NCBI GenBank assembly: GCA_016125075.1
Contig: WGMO01000010.1
Span: forward strand, 186,001 to 250,000
Source of the DNA: Terrimonas sp.
GTDB lineage: Bacteria; Bacteroidota; Bacteroidia; Chitinophagales; Chitinophagaceae
Reading direction: 5' to 3'
DNA length: 64,000 nt
The translations under genes were made by a program, and so were the position numbers. The notes below the pieces were generated by a model. That model had not been told where the DNA came from. It saw nothing but the letters and a program-made list of their open reading frames with translations, and ran no database searches. Positions 9,033-17,587 of this stretch are shown here, one piece after another (position 1 is the stretch's first letter; each line of letters starts with the position of its first letter).

Positions 9033-10487
9033 TTAATGACTCGCCCCGCCTTCTAGTTTGTCATAGTCGATCCCCTGTGATTTTAAGATCGATTTGGCAC
9101 GGACAGCATAAAATGCGAGATAAATAAAACAGGCTACACCAACAAGATAGGACATTTGAATCCCCAACAGGTGGTCGCCAGCCAGGTATCCTTGTAAAAG
9201 GCTGATAAATCCGCCACCCATGATCATCATGATCAGAAAGCTTGAGCCTTCGTTGGTATGTTTACCCAGCCCGGCAATGGCCAGCGTAAAGATACAGGGC
9301 CACAGTGTGGAGCAGAACAAACCTACACTGATAAATGCATAAACACTCACCATGCCATCCGCCAACATCCCGATCGAAAGCACGGTAATCCCCATGAGCG
9401 AAAAAATAAGCAACTGCCGGGCAGGATTGCCCCGGCTAAGGATATCACCGATGATCATGGCAATAATCACTAATCCATAGATGAAGAAGGGGGTGATATC
9501 ATGGTTGGCCAGTTTGTTGATCAGCAAAAAAACACCAAAGGCAATATAGGGCATGAAAAATCGTAAAATCTGTTTGGCACCCATACTGATATCAAAGGCT
9601 CCGACAGAACCAGTCCAACGACCGATCATAAGGCTCGCCCAGAAAAGAGAAACGAAGGGGGCAATTTTGTCGGTAGGGGTGTTCAGGTGCTGCCGCATAA
9701 ATTCAGGAAGATTGGAAGCCGTGGACACTTCAACGCCCACATAAACAAATATGCCGATCATGCCCAGTACAAGCTGGGGATAATTCAAAACACTTTTCTT
9801 AACCTGTACCTTTTCGGCCGACTCAGCTTCTTCGATGGCCAGGTGATCCAGATCGATCTTATTGGGAACTGAAGAAAATTTAAAAACAATAGCGGCCAAT
9901 ACAAAAGCGGCCCCTAAAATGAGATAAGGGAATTTCACACTCTCAATGCTGGCCACCGCCTTGGTATTGGCGGTAACGGACCCAAAAATGGCCAAGCTCA
10001 CTAAAATGGGCCCAATGGTGGTTCCAAAATTATTGATACCCCCTGCCATGCTCAACCTTTGCGAACCTAGTTTGGGGTTACCCATCACAATGGCCAGCGG
10101 GTTGGCGGCTGTTTGTTGTAAAGAAAAGCCCAGTCCCACTATAAAGAGACCGGTAATCATTAAATTGAAAGAAGCCCTTTCTGCAGCCGGGTAAAACAAG
10201 AGGGAACCGAGGGCGGAGATGATCAATCCCAGCGCTATGCCGTTCTTATAACCAATCCTGTTCAGGATATCACCTCCGGAAATTTTAGAGATCCCAAAGT
10301 ATATCAATGATCCGATGGTATAGGCCACATAAAAGGCAAAAGATACCATCTGTGATTGCCATTGCGCCAGGTGAAGTTTTTCTTTGAAGACCGGGATGAG
10401 AATATCATTAGAAGCAGCAACAAATCCCCAGAAAAAAAATACGCTGATCAGTACACTGAATTGTGACCATTTTGTTTGTTGGCTCAT
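9033..10487 (-). CDS. Sugar MFS transporter (FucP/GluP-type)
   Basis: A 484-residue polytopic membrane protein of the sugar:H+ symporter branch of the major facilitator superfamily. The opening FFFWGFVAASNDILIPVFK corresponds to the FucP/GluP first helix, and GLGFSLQQTAANPLAIVMG is the conserved motif of helix 5. About 12 membrane segments can be traced. Substrate is likely glucose or galactose, given the adjacent ROK kinase. ATG 10487 is preceded on its strand by an AT-rich leader with a 14-bp perfect palindrome. Confidence 0.88.
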   Translation of the reverse strand: MSQQTKWSQFSVLISVFFFWGFVAASNDILIPVFKEKLHLAQWQSQMVSFAFYVAYTIGSLIYFGISKISGGDILNRIGYKNGIALGLIISALGSLLFYPAAERASFNLMITGLFIVGLGFSLQQTAANPLAIVMGNPKLGSQRLSMAGGINNFGTTIGPILVSLAIFGSVTANTKAVASIESVKFPYLILGAAFVLAAIVFKFSSVPNKIDLDHLAIEEAESAEKVQVKKSVLNYPQLVLGMIGIFVYVGVEVSTASNLPEFMRQHLNTPTDKIAPFVSLFWASLMIGRWTGSVGAFDISMGAKQILRFFMPYIAFGVFLLINKLANHDITPFFIYGLVIIAMIIGDILSRGNPARQLLIFSLMGITVLSIGMLADGMVSVYAFISVGLFCSTLWPCIFTLAIAGLGKHTNEGSSFLIMMIMGGGFISLLQGYLAGDHLLGIQMSYLVGVACFIYLAFYAVRAKSILKSQGIDYDKLEGGASH

Positions 10488-10498
10488 AGCAATCTTAT

Positions 10499-10512
10499 TT
10501 AATTTAAATTAA
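10499..10512. promoter_or_regulatory. 14-bp AT palindrome between the transporter and glgA
   Basis: TTAATTTAAATTAA is a perfect palindrome 11 bp upstream of the transporter ATG and about 85 bp upstream of glgA. AT-only palindromes arise easily by chance in this AT-rich spacer, so an operator role is only a possibility. Confidence 0.2.
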
Positions 10513-10597
10513 GGTCTCAAAGTAGGTAAAAATCTTTATCAAAATTTTTTATACCAAACATTTATATAACAAAAAAACCACTTAAATTGGCTTTGTT

Positions 10598-12016
10598 ATG
10601 GAAATAATTCATGTTTCGGCAGAATGTTATCCTGTTGCCAAAGCCGGCGGCCTGGGCGACGTGGTGGGGGCCTTACCAAAGTACCAAACCAAACTGGGAC
10701 ATATTGCCAAAGTCATCATGCCCATGTACCGTACTAAATTCCTGTACAATAACGAATGGGAGTTAGTACATGAAGGCGGGCAGGCCCTGGGGTCACAGCA
10801 TTTTCATTACAGTGTGATCAAAGAGAAATCCAACAAACTTGGATTTGACCTTTACCTGGTCGATATCAATGGGCTGCTGGACCGGGAAAAGATCTATGGT
10901 TATGATGATGACACGGAAAGATTCATGTCCTTCCAGATCGCGGTCTGCGACTGGCTTTCAAAATGGTCCCATAGGCCGGATGTGATTCATTGTCATGATC
11001 ACCATACCGGCATGATCCCTTTTATGCTGAAATACTGCTATGGCTTTAATCACCTGGCCAATATTCCGACCGTATTCACGGTCCATAATGCACAATACCA
11101 GGGTTGGATGGGATGGGATAAAAGCCATTACCTGCCACCCTGGGATACCTGGAAAGGAGGCCTGATTGAATGGGGAAGCAGTATCAATCCCCTGGCCGCT
11201 GCCGTTAAAAATTCCTGGAAAGTTACCACCGTGAGTAACAGTTATCTCGACGAGTTGAAATACATGTCAAATGGCCTTGAAAAATTATTTGAATATGAAA
11301 AGGGTAAAAGTTCTGGTATCCTGAATGGCATCGATAATGAAGTGTGGGATCCCCAAAATGATAACCTGATTGCGAAAAATTATGATATCGAGGAAGTGGG
11401 AAAAGGAAAAAGGAAAAATAAAAAAGAATTATGCGGCCAGTTTGGTCTGGATATCGACAAACCCCTGATTGTTTTTATTGGAAGACTGGTGGGCGAAAAA
11501 GCAGCCGACCTTTTACCAGAGTCCATCAGTTCCTCGATCTACCAACACCATGGCAATGCCAATTTTCTTATCCTGGGTTCAGGCGAACCTGAAGTGGAGG
11601 GTAGCCTGGAGCATTTAAAAGACCAGTTTAAGGGGTATATGAATACCTATATTGGTTATAGTGAACCCCTCAGCCACCTCATGTATGCGGGAGCCGATTT
11701 CCTGCTAATGCCCAGCCGAGTGGAACCCTGCGGCCTCAACCAGATGTATGCACTTCGGTACGGTACCGTCCCCATGGTGAGGAGTACGGGGGGGTTAAAG
11801 GATACGGTAACTGATTTTGGCGATTACCAGGGCTTCGGGATCCGTTTTAACAATGCAGATGTCTGGGATATCACTTATTCGGTGGGAAGGGCTATTGACC
11901 TCTATAATAATAAAAAAGAACTATACGGGTGGATGAGAAATTATATGATGACACTGGATCATTCCTGGGATTCATCTGCCAATCAATACATATCTTTATA
12001 CCAGTCACTAAAATAA
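10598..12016 (+). CDS. glgA: Glycogen synthase
   Basis: GT5 glycosyltransferase (472 aa) that elongates alpha-1,4-glucan from ADP-glucose. The N-terminal KAGGLGDVVGALPKY (about residues 16-30) binds the nucleotide sugar. HCHDHHTGMIP, the TVHNAQYQG segment, FIGRLVGEKAADLL and the C-terminal E-x7-E motif region SRVEPCGLNQMYALRYGT are all present. It is divergent from the sugar transporter and only 12 bp upstream of glgC, giving a glgAC operon closed by a strong terminator. Confidence 0.96.
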   Translation: MEIIHVSAECYPVAKAGGLGDVVGALPKYQTKLGHIAKVIMPMYRTKFLYNNEWELVHEGGQALGSQHFHYSVIKEKSNKLGFDLYLVDINGLLDREKIYGYDDDTERFMSFQIAVCDWLSKWSHRPDVIHCHDHHTGMIPFMLKYCYGFNHLANIPTVFTVHNAQYQGWMGWDKSHYLPPWDTWKGGLIEWGSSINPLAAAVKNSWKVTTVSNSYLDELKYMSNGLEKLFEYEKGKSSGILNGIDNEVWDPQNDNLIAKNYDIEEVGKGKRKNKKELCGQFGLDIDKPLIVFIGRLVGEKAADLLPESISSSIYQHHGNANFLILGSGEPEVEGSLEHLKDQFKGYMNTYIGYSEPLSHLMYAGADFLLMPSRVEPCGLNQMYALRYGTVPMVRSTGGLKDTVTDFGDYQGFGIRFNNADVWDITYSVGRAIDLYNNKKELYGWMRNYMMTLDHSWDSSANQYISLYQSLK

Positions 12017-12028
12017 AATCTAACGGCC

Positions 12029-13321
12029 ATGGCAATCAGGACTATTACACATTCAAAAGAAGTTTTATCAGTAATATTAGGAGGTGGCGCCGGCAGCAGG
12101 TTGTACCCCTTAACGGCAAGTCGTTCAAAACCTGCTGTACCCATTGCCGGAAAATATCGTTTGGTTGACATACCGATTTCAAATTGCCTGAATAACGGGA
12201 TCGGGCGCATGTTTGTGCTCACCCAGTTCAACTCAGCCTCTTTGAATCGCCATATCAAGAACACGTATCATTTCAGCCCTTTTAGTAAGGCCTTCGTTGA
12301 TATCCTTGCTGCTGAACAAACACCCGACAATCCCACCTGGTACCAGGGAACGGCCGACGCCGTGCGCCAGGGATTAAGGCATATAGCCCCCTTTGAAAGT
12401 GATTATATCCTGATCCTTTCCGGTGACCAGTTGTACCAGATGGATTTTGCACAAATGCTGGAAAATCACAAAAACCTGGGAGCGGATATTTCTGTTGCCA
12501 CCATTCCGGTAGCAGACAGGGAAGCTCCCGAATTCGGCATATTGAAATCAAATGAAGGGGTGATCACCTCTTTTATTGAAAAACCAAAAAAAGAATTGTT
12601 ACCCGACTGGGTAAGCGACACTGGTGAAGAGATGAAGAGTAAAGGAAGGGTTTACCTGGCTTCCATGGGTATCTACATCTTCAACCGGAAACTCCTTTTT
12701 GATATGCTCCAAACGGAATATAAGGATGCAACCGATTTTGGTAAAGAGATCATTCCGGACTCCATCGAAAAATATACGGTAGCCAGTTACCAATACGATG
12801 GCTACTGGACGGATATCGGAAATATTTATTCATTTTTTGAAGCCAACCTCGACCTAACCAAGGACCTGCCTGATTTCAACCTTTTTGACAGCGACAGGAC
12901 AATCTATACCAGGGCCCGTATGTTACCCCCCGCAAAAGTGAGCGGAACGACGCTTGAAAAGACCGTGGTATCGGAAGGCTGTATTATTAATGCTTCGCGG
13001 GTGGAAAGTTCTGTAATCGGCATCCGTTCCAGGATCGGGTATGGGTCCACAGTGGTTAGCAGTTACCTCATGGGTAACGATTATTATGAAACCCTGGAAG
13101 ATATTAAGAGCGACCAGTCAAAAGGTCTGCCCCTGCTCGGTATCGGCCAGCGTTGTTATATCAAAAATGCCATCCTGGATAAGAATTGTCGAATCGGTGA
13201 TGATGTCCGTATAAATGGAGGTCCACACCTTGAAAATACAGACCAGCCCCTGTTTACTGTAAAAGATGGAATAGTGGTGGTTAAAAAGGCGGCTGTCATT
13301 CCCAATGGCTTTGTAATCTGA
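12029..13321 (+). CDS. glgC: Glucose-1-phosphate adenylyltransferase
   Basis: Makes ADP-glucose from glucose-1-phosphate and ATP, the committed step of bacterial glycogen synthesis. The 430-residue protein has the pyrophosphorylase signature GGGAGSRLYPLT-SRSKPAVP (about residues 18-39), LVDIPISNCLNNGI, the WYQGTADAVRQ segment, the EFGIL and IEKPK motifs and DGYWTDIGN. The C-terminal part is a left-handed beta-helix-like region (SVIGIRSRIGYGSTV). It follows glgA closely and is followed by a 12-bp-stem terminator. Confidence 0.97.
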   Translation: MAIRTITHSKEVLSVILGGGAGSRLYPLTASRSKPAVPIAGKYRLVDIPISNCLNNGIGRMFVLTQFNSASLNRHIKNTYHFSPFSKAFVDILAAEQTPDNPTWYQGTADAVRQGLRHIAPFESDYILILSGDQLYQMDFAQMLENHKNLGADISVATIPVADREAPEFGILKSNEGVITSFIEKPKKELLPDWVSDTGEEMKSKGRVYLASMGIYIFNRKLLFDMLQTEYKDATDFGKEIIPDSIEKYTVASYQYDGYWTDIGNIYSFFEANLDLTKDLPDFNLFDSDRTIYTRARMLPPAKVSGTTLEKTVVSEGCIINASRVESSVIGIRSRIGYGSTVVSSYLMGNDYYETLEDIKSDQSKGLPLLGIGQRCYIKNAILDKNCRIGDDVRINGGPHLENTDQPLFTVKDGIVVVKKAAVIPNGFVI

Positions 13322-13340
13322 TAAAAATTCTTCTCAATAA

Positions 13341-13376
13341 ATAAAAGGATGGCATGACCATCCTTTTATTTTTTTC
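13341..13376 (+). terminator. Intrinsic terminator of glgAC
   Basis: ATAAAAGGATGG (13341-13352) pairs perfectly with CCATCCTTTTAT (13358-13369) around a 5-nt loop, and a T-run follows to about 13375. This separates glgAC from the downstream maltodextrin transporter/amylase unit. Confidence 0.9.
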
Positions 13377-13379
13377 GCA

Positions 13380-13396
13380 TGTGTACTTTTTACATA
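13380..13396. promoter_or_regulatory. Putative operator upstream of the SLC45-like transporter
   Basis: TGTGTAC-TTT-TTACATA, an imperfect inverted repeat (5 of 7 positions in the second arm). It resembles the perfect TGTGTAC-AAA-GTACACA repeat upstream of malQ at 34110-34126. It sits just after the glgC terminator and about 48 bp before the transporter start. Confidence 0.4.
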
Positions 13397-13443
13397 TTCT
13401 TATTATCTTCCTTTTTATATTTACCTAATAATAATGATTGCTT

Positions 13444-14955
13444 ATGTCAGTACTATCGCCTGGTAAACCCAAACTCAGTATTGGTCAGATCATTAATATG
13501 AGTGTTGGTTTTTTTGGGATCCAGTTTGCTTTTGGATTACAAAATGCCAATGTGAGCAGGATATTCCAGACTTTAGGGGCTAAAATTGAATCAATACCCA
13601 TTCTTTGGATTGCAGCCCCGCTCACCGGACTCATCATTCAACCGATCATAGGTCATATCAGTGATAAAACCTGGCTGGGCAGATGGGGCAGGAGAAGACC
13701 ATTTTTTATGGCGGGTGCTATTTTAGCTTCTCTGGCACTGTTTATATTCCCGAATGTCAGTGCACTATGGATGGCAGCGGTCATGCTGTGGTTACTGGAT
13801 GCCTCCATCAATGTGTCGATGGAACCTTTCCGGGCTTTTGTGGGAGACATGTTGCCCGATTCACAAAGAACAACCGGGTTTGCCATGCAAAGCTTTTTCA
13901 TCGGCATTGGTGCCGTGGTCTCATCCATCCTGCCATCTGTTCTCACCTATTACGGGGTCAGAAATACGGCCGATCCCGGTATCATCCCGGATTCTGTTAA
14001 GATTTCCTTTATTGCCGGGGGTGCAGTTTTTCTGCTGGCGATCGCCTATACTGTATTTACGACTAAAGAATATTCGCCGGATGAACTGAAATCTTTCGGT
14101 GAGATCGAGGCATCAGACAATTCCATCAATATTAAAACAACTGCTTCTGCCTTTGTAAAAAAAGGAATTATCTGGAGTATTATCGGTGCTGCTTTAACGG
14201 GTGTACTTTATCTCAACAACCTTTATGCCCGGGAAAAACTGGAAAAAGAACTTTATGTTCTGACGGGGGGGCTGCTGCTTTTTGGGATCCTGCAATTAAT
14301 TGCATCCACGCAGCGAAAACAGAATAAGAAGAACGGTTTTATTGAAGTGATGGATGACCTGAATTTTCTCCCGGATACCATGAAAAAACTGGCAGTGGTA
14401 CAGTTCTTTTCCTGGTTTGCCCTTTTTGCCATGTGGATCTATTCAACACCCGCATTGGCACAACACCTTTATCATACGACCGACACCACATCAGTGGAAT
14501 ATAACAGGATTGGTAACTGGGTGGGCGTGCTTTTTGCCTGGTATAATGGTTTTGCAGCCCTATTTGCTTTTTTGCTACCGGTCTTGGCCCGAAAATTTTC
14601 CAGGCCCGCCACACACATGATCGCATTAATTGCTGGTGGATTGGGTTTGGTGTCCTATTACCTCTTCAAAAATGAAAACTTTTTAATCATCAGTATGGCA
14701 GGTATCGGGTTGGCCTGGTGCAGTATCCTGGCCATGCCTTATTCGATGCTGACACAGGCTTTACCGGCTAAAAAAATGGGGGTGTACATGGGCATCTTCA
14801 ACTTTTTTATCGTTATTCCACAAATCCTGGCAGCCACCTTATTAGGCGTTTTCACCAAACACCTGTTTCACGGCAATGCCATTTATACCATCGTTGTGGG
14901 AGGCTGTTCCATGATCATTGCCGCCCTGCTGACATTAAGAATTAAAGACAAATAA
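13444..14955 (+). CDS. MFS transporter, SLC45/sucrose-transporter-like, probable maltose/maltooligosaccharide uptake
   Basis: A 503-residue protein with about 12 membrane segments. The loop GRWGRRRPFFMAGA matches the R-x-GRRRPF signature of the SLC45/sucrose:H+ symporter branch. ATG 13444 is preferred over a TTG two codons upstream. The GH13 amylase starts 4 bp after its stop, so the two are an operon; together they fit periplasmic maltodextrin cleavage followed by import of maltose or short oligosaccharides. The substrate is inferred from context and from the inverted repeat resembling the malQ upstream site. Confidence 0.85.
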   Translation: MSVLSPGKPKLSIGQIINMSVGFFGIQFAFGLQNANVSRIFQTLGAKIESIPILWIAAPLTGLIIQPIIGHISDKTWLGRWGRRRPFFMAGAILASLALFIFPNVSALWMAAVMLWLLDASINVSMEPFRAFVGDMLPDSQRTTGFAMQSFFIGIGAVVSSILPSVLTYYGVRNTADPGIIPDSVKISFIAGGAVFLLAIAYTVFTTKEYSPDELKSFGEIEASDNSINIKTTASAFVKKGIIWSIIGAALTGVLYLNNLYAREKLEKELYVLTGGLLLFGILQLIASTQRKQNKKNGFIEVMDDLNFLPDTMKKLAVVQFFSWFALFAMWIYSTPALAQHLYHTTDTTSVEYNRIGNWVGVLFAWYNGFAALFAFLLPVLARKFSRPATHMIALIAGGLGLVSYYLFKNENFLIISMAGIGLAWCSILAMPYSMLTQALPAKKMGVYMGIFNFFIVIPQILAATLLGVFTKHLFHGNAIYTIVVGGCSMIIAALLTLRIKDK

Positions 14956-14959
14956 AAAT

Positions 14960-16831
14960 ATGAGAAAAAATATTGTAGCCATTGGTATATTCCTGCTGGC
15001 AAACCTGCTCTCCTCCGCGCAGGATATTTATCCCACCCATTGGTGGGTCGGGATGAAAAATCCACGCTTGCAACTGCTGATCAGGGAAAAAGATATCGCG
15101 AATAAATACCTGAGTGTACAGGTCAATTATCCCGGTGTAACTTTTAACAACCTGACCCGGCTTGAGAATCCAAACTACATCTTTATCGATATCTCGATTG
15201 CCAGGGATGCAAAACCGGGTCAAATGACATTGAATCTTGTGCCGGTAAAAGGGAAAACCAGGACCCTCACTTATGAATTGCTTGCCAGAAACCGGGAAGA
15301 CGGAAAGACCCGCTTACAGGGTGTTACGGCGAAAGATGTTTCTTACCTGCTGATGCCGGACCGCTTTGCAAATGGTGATACCACCAATGATGCATTTCCG
15401 GATATGCGGGATACCGGTAGCGACCGTCATAATAAATTTGCCCGGCATGGTGGAGACCTGAAAGGCATTAAGGACCATCTTGATTATTTTAACGAACTGG
15501 GGGTAACCGCACTTTGGTTTACCCCGGTGATTGAGAATGATATGCCCAGGGAACATGAGGGCAATAACGATATGGCAGGATACCATGGTTACTGGTTTAC
15601 CGATCATTACAAGATCGACAGACGGTTGGGTACTAACGAAGAATACAAGGATCTCATTAATGCCGCCCATCAAAAGGGATTAAAAATTATCCAGGATGCC
15701 ATTTACAACCACGTTGGACTCTGGCACTGGATGTACCAGGATTCTCCTTCACCGGATTGGATCAACTGTTGGCCGACCTTTACCGGACCCAACCACCGGG
15801 AGGAATCCATGTTTGATCCCTACGCTTCAAAATTTGATAAAACCAATATGGAAAAAGGGTGGTTTACGCCGCATTTGCCTGATGTCAATCTTGACAACCC
15901 TTTTGTGGAAACCTTCCTCTTACAACATGCCATCTGGAGTGCTGAAGAGTTTGGTTTCGACGGATTCAGGATCGACACTTACAAGTATTGTGAGGAAAAT
16001 TTTGTGAATCACCTCAATGCAGCTTTGCAAAAAGAGTTTCCCAAAGTCACCACTTTTGTGGAAGCCTGGGCCAATACCGTGGTGGCCAATGCCTATTTTG
16101 TACGAAATAATATACAAACATTTTTCAAACATAATGCGCTGGGTGCGATCGATTTTTCCTTATGCTTTGCCATGCTGGCCGGTATGAACCAGCCTTATGG
16201 ATGGACAGAAGGCGTGAACAGGGTATATATGACTTTGGCACAGGATATCCTGTATAAAGATCCGATGAACAATTGCATCTTCCTGGATAATCATGATATG
16301 GACAGGGTTTTCTCGGTGGTAGGAGAAGACTGGAATAAATTTAAATGGGGCCTGAACTGGCTTTTTACCATGCGGGGTATCCCACAAATTTATTATGGTA
16401 CAGAAATATTGATGAAAAACTTCAAAAACCCTACGGATGCCGAAGTACGCAAAGATTTCCCCGGGGGGTGGCCACAGGATGCCGTCAATAAATTCACCCG
16501 GGAAGGCAGGAATGAAATGGAAAATACGGCATTTGATTATATCAGTAAACTTTTACATTTCCGGAAGAATGCCTCCGCCATCACATCCGGAAAAACAATG
16601 CAGTATATTGTCAGGGATGGTGTGTACCTCTATTTCCGGTACGATAAAGACCAAACGGTAATGGTTATCACCAATACAGGGAACAATACATTCAAACCTG
16701 ACTGGAATATCTACCGGGAAAGAACAAACGGGTTTACAAAATTAAAGAACGTGATCACAGGGTCATTGGTACCCATGGAGGATTTTTCAATTGATCCCAA
16801 AGAAAGCTATGTTTTTGAATTGGTGAAATAA
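14960..16831 (+). CDS. Exported GH13 alpha-amylase / neopullulanase (SusA-like)
   Basis: A 623-residue glycoside hydrolase with a signal peptide (residues 1-20, LLSSA-QD). An N-terminal cyclomaltodextrinase-type domain (THWWVGMKNPRLQLLI) precedes the TIM barrel. The four GH13 regions are visible: DAIYNHVG, DGFRIDTYKY (nucleophile Asp about residue 338), FVEAW (Glu about 368) and LDNHDMDR (Asp about 447). A C-terminal beta domain follows. It cleaves alpha-1,4-glucans, probably in the periplasm, supplying the transporter encoded 4 bp upstream. Confidence 0.94.
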   Translation: MRKNIVAIGIFLLANLLSSAQDIYPTHWWVGMKNPRLQLLIREKDIANKYLSVQVNYPGVTFNNLTRLENPNYIFIDISIARDAKPGQMTLNLVPVKGKTRTLTYELLARNREDGKTRLQGVTAKDVSYLLMPDRFANGDTTNDAFPDMRDTGSDRHNKFARHGGDLKGIKDHLDYFNELGVTALWFTPVIENDMPREHEGNNDMAGYHGYWFTDHYKIDRRLGTNEEYKDLINAAHQKGLKIIQDAIYNHVGLWHWMYQDSPSPDWINCWPTFTGPNHREESMFDPYASKFDKTNMEKGWFTPHLPDVNLDNPFVETFLLQHAIWSAEEFGFDGFRIDTYKYCEENFVNHLNAALQKEFPKVTTFVEAWANTVVANAYFVRNNIQTFFKHNALGAIDFSLCFAMLAGMNQPYGWTEGVNRVYMTLAQDILYKDPMNNCIFLDNHDMDRVFSVVGEDWNKFKWGLNWLFTMRGIPQIYYGTEILMKNFKNPTDAEVRKDFPGGWPQDAVNKFTREGRNEMENTAFDYISKLLHFRKNASAITSGKTMQYIVRDGVYLYFRYDKDQTVMVITNTGNNTFKPDWNIYRERTNGFTKLKNVITGSLVPMEDFSIDPKESYVFELVK

Positions 16832-16834
16832 ACT

Positions 16835-17587
16835 TTATAGTCTGACAAACCAGATAGCCCGGTCATGGTATTTTTCACCCCAGCTTTTAATGGCCTGGTC
16901 GATGGTATTTGTCATTTCACTCAGATTTGACTTTTTCCCTTTCGCAGGAGGGGTGATCAATTTTTCATCAGCGGCTGTAATCGTTTCAATTTTCGTTGCA
17001 AACCAGGTGGTATATAACCGGGGAATCGCAATTCCCAGAATCATTCCCGGCAAACCACTGAATGATTCAGGGCCGCTGGATAGCACAACTTCCTCAGAAT
17101 AAAATGCCACCACAACAACGGAATCACAAATTTTTGTCACAGCTTTCCTGCATTCAAATCCGGCAATCATTCTTGTCTCTGGTTCAAGTTTCCAGGTAAA
17201 CCGCTTGAGGGAATCTGATACCAGAAACTGTGTTTCAAAAACCTGTTTCTGGCTAACTGCGGCATGTTTCAAAAAGTCCTTGAATACGACATTCGACAGG
17301 GCGGGGTTTTCAAAAAAACCTGTCTTTTGAACATCCACTTCTCGGCCAGGTTGATAAAGCGACTTGTTTTCATCAAAGATGAGATCAAAATATTCCGTCC
17401 TGAACTGGGGCACTAATTTCTTGAATTGTTCAGTCCAGTTATCCGCTTCCCCGCTAAAATAAAGGCGGTGTGTATTCGTTTTCCGCTCAAATTCAATCTT
17501 ACCCTTTTTAATAAAGACAACCTGTGCTGACCCCCAGGAACACCAAAAAAGAAGAAAAATATTCAATATCGTTTTCCGTAAATTCAT
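16835..17587 (-). CDS. GLPGLI family protein
   Basis: A 250-residue exported protein with a signal peptide (MNLRKTILNIFLLFWCSWGSA-Q). It carries the family-naming motif as SGLPGMILGI (about residue 196 onward), preceded by the conserved LEPETRMIAGFECRKA block. Function is unknown. Its ATG overlaps the TGA of the upstream outer-membrane barrel gene in an ATGA arrangement, so the two are translationally coupled and probably work together. It converges with the amylase gene, with 3 bp between stops. Confidence 0.88.
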   Translation of the reverse strand: MNLRKTILNIFLLFWCSWGSAQVVFIKKGKIEFERKTNTHRLYFSGEADNWTEQFKKLVPQFRTEYFDLIFDENKSLYQPGREVDVQKTGFFENPALSNVVFKDFLKHAAVSQKQVFETQFLVSDSLKRFTWKLEPETRMIAGFECRKAVTKICDSVVVVAFYSEEVVLSSGPESFSGLPGMILGIAIPRLYTTWFATKIETITAADEKLITPPAKGKKSNLSEMTNTIDQAIKSWGEKYHDRAIWFVRL

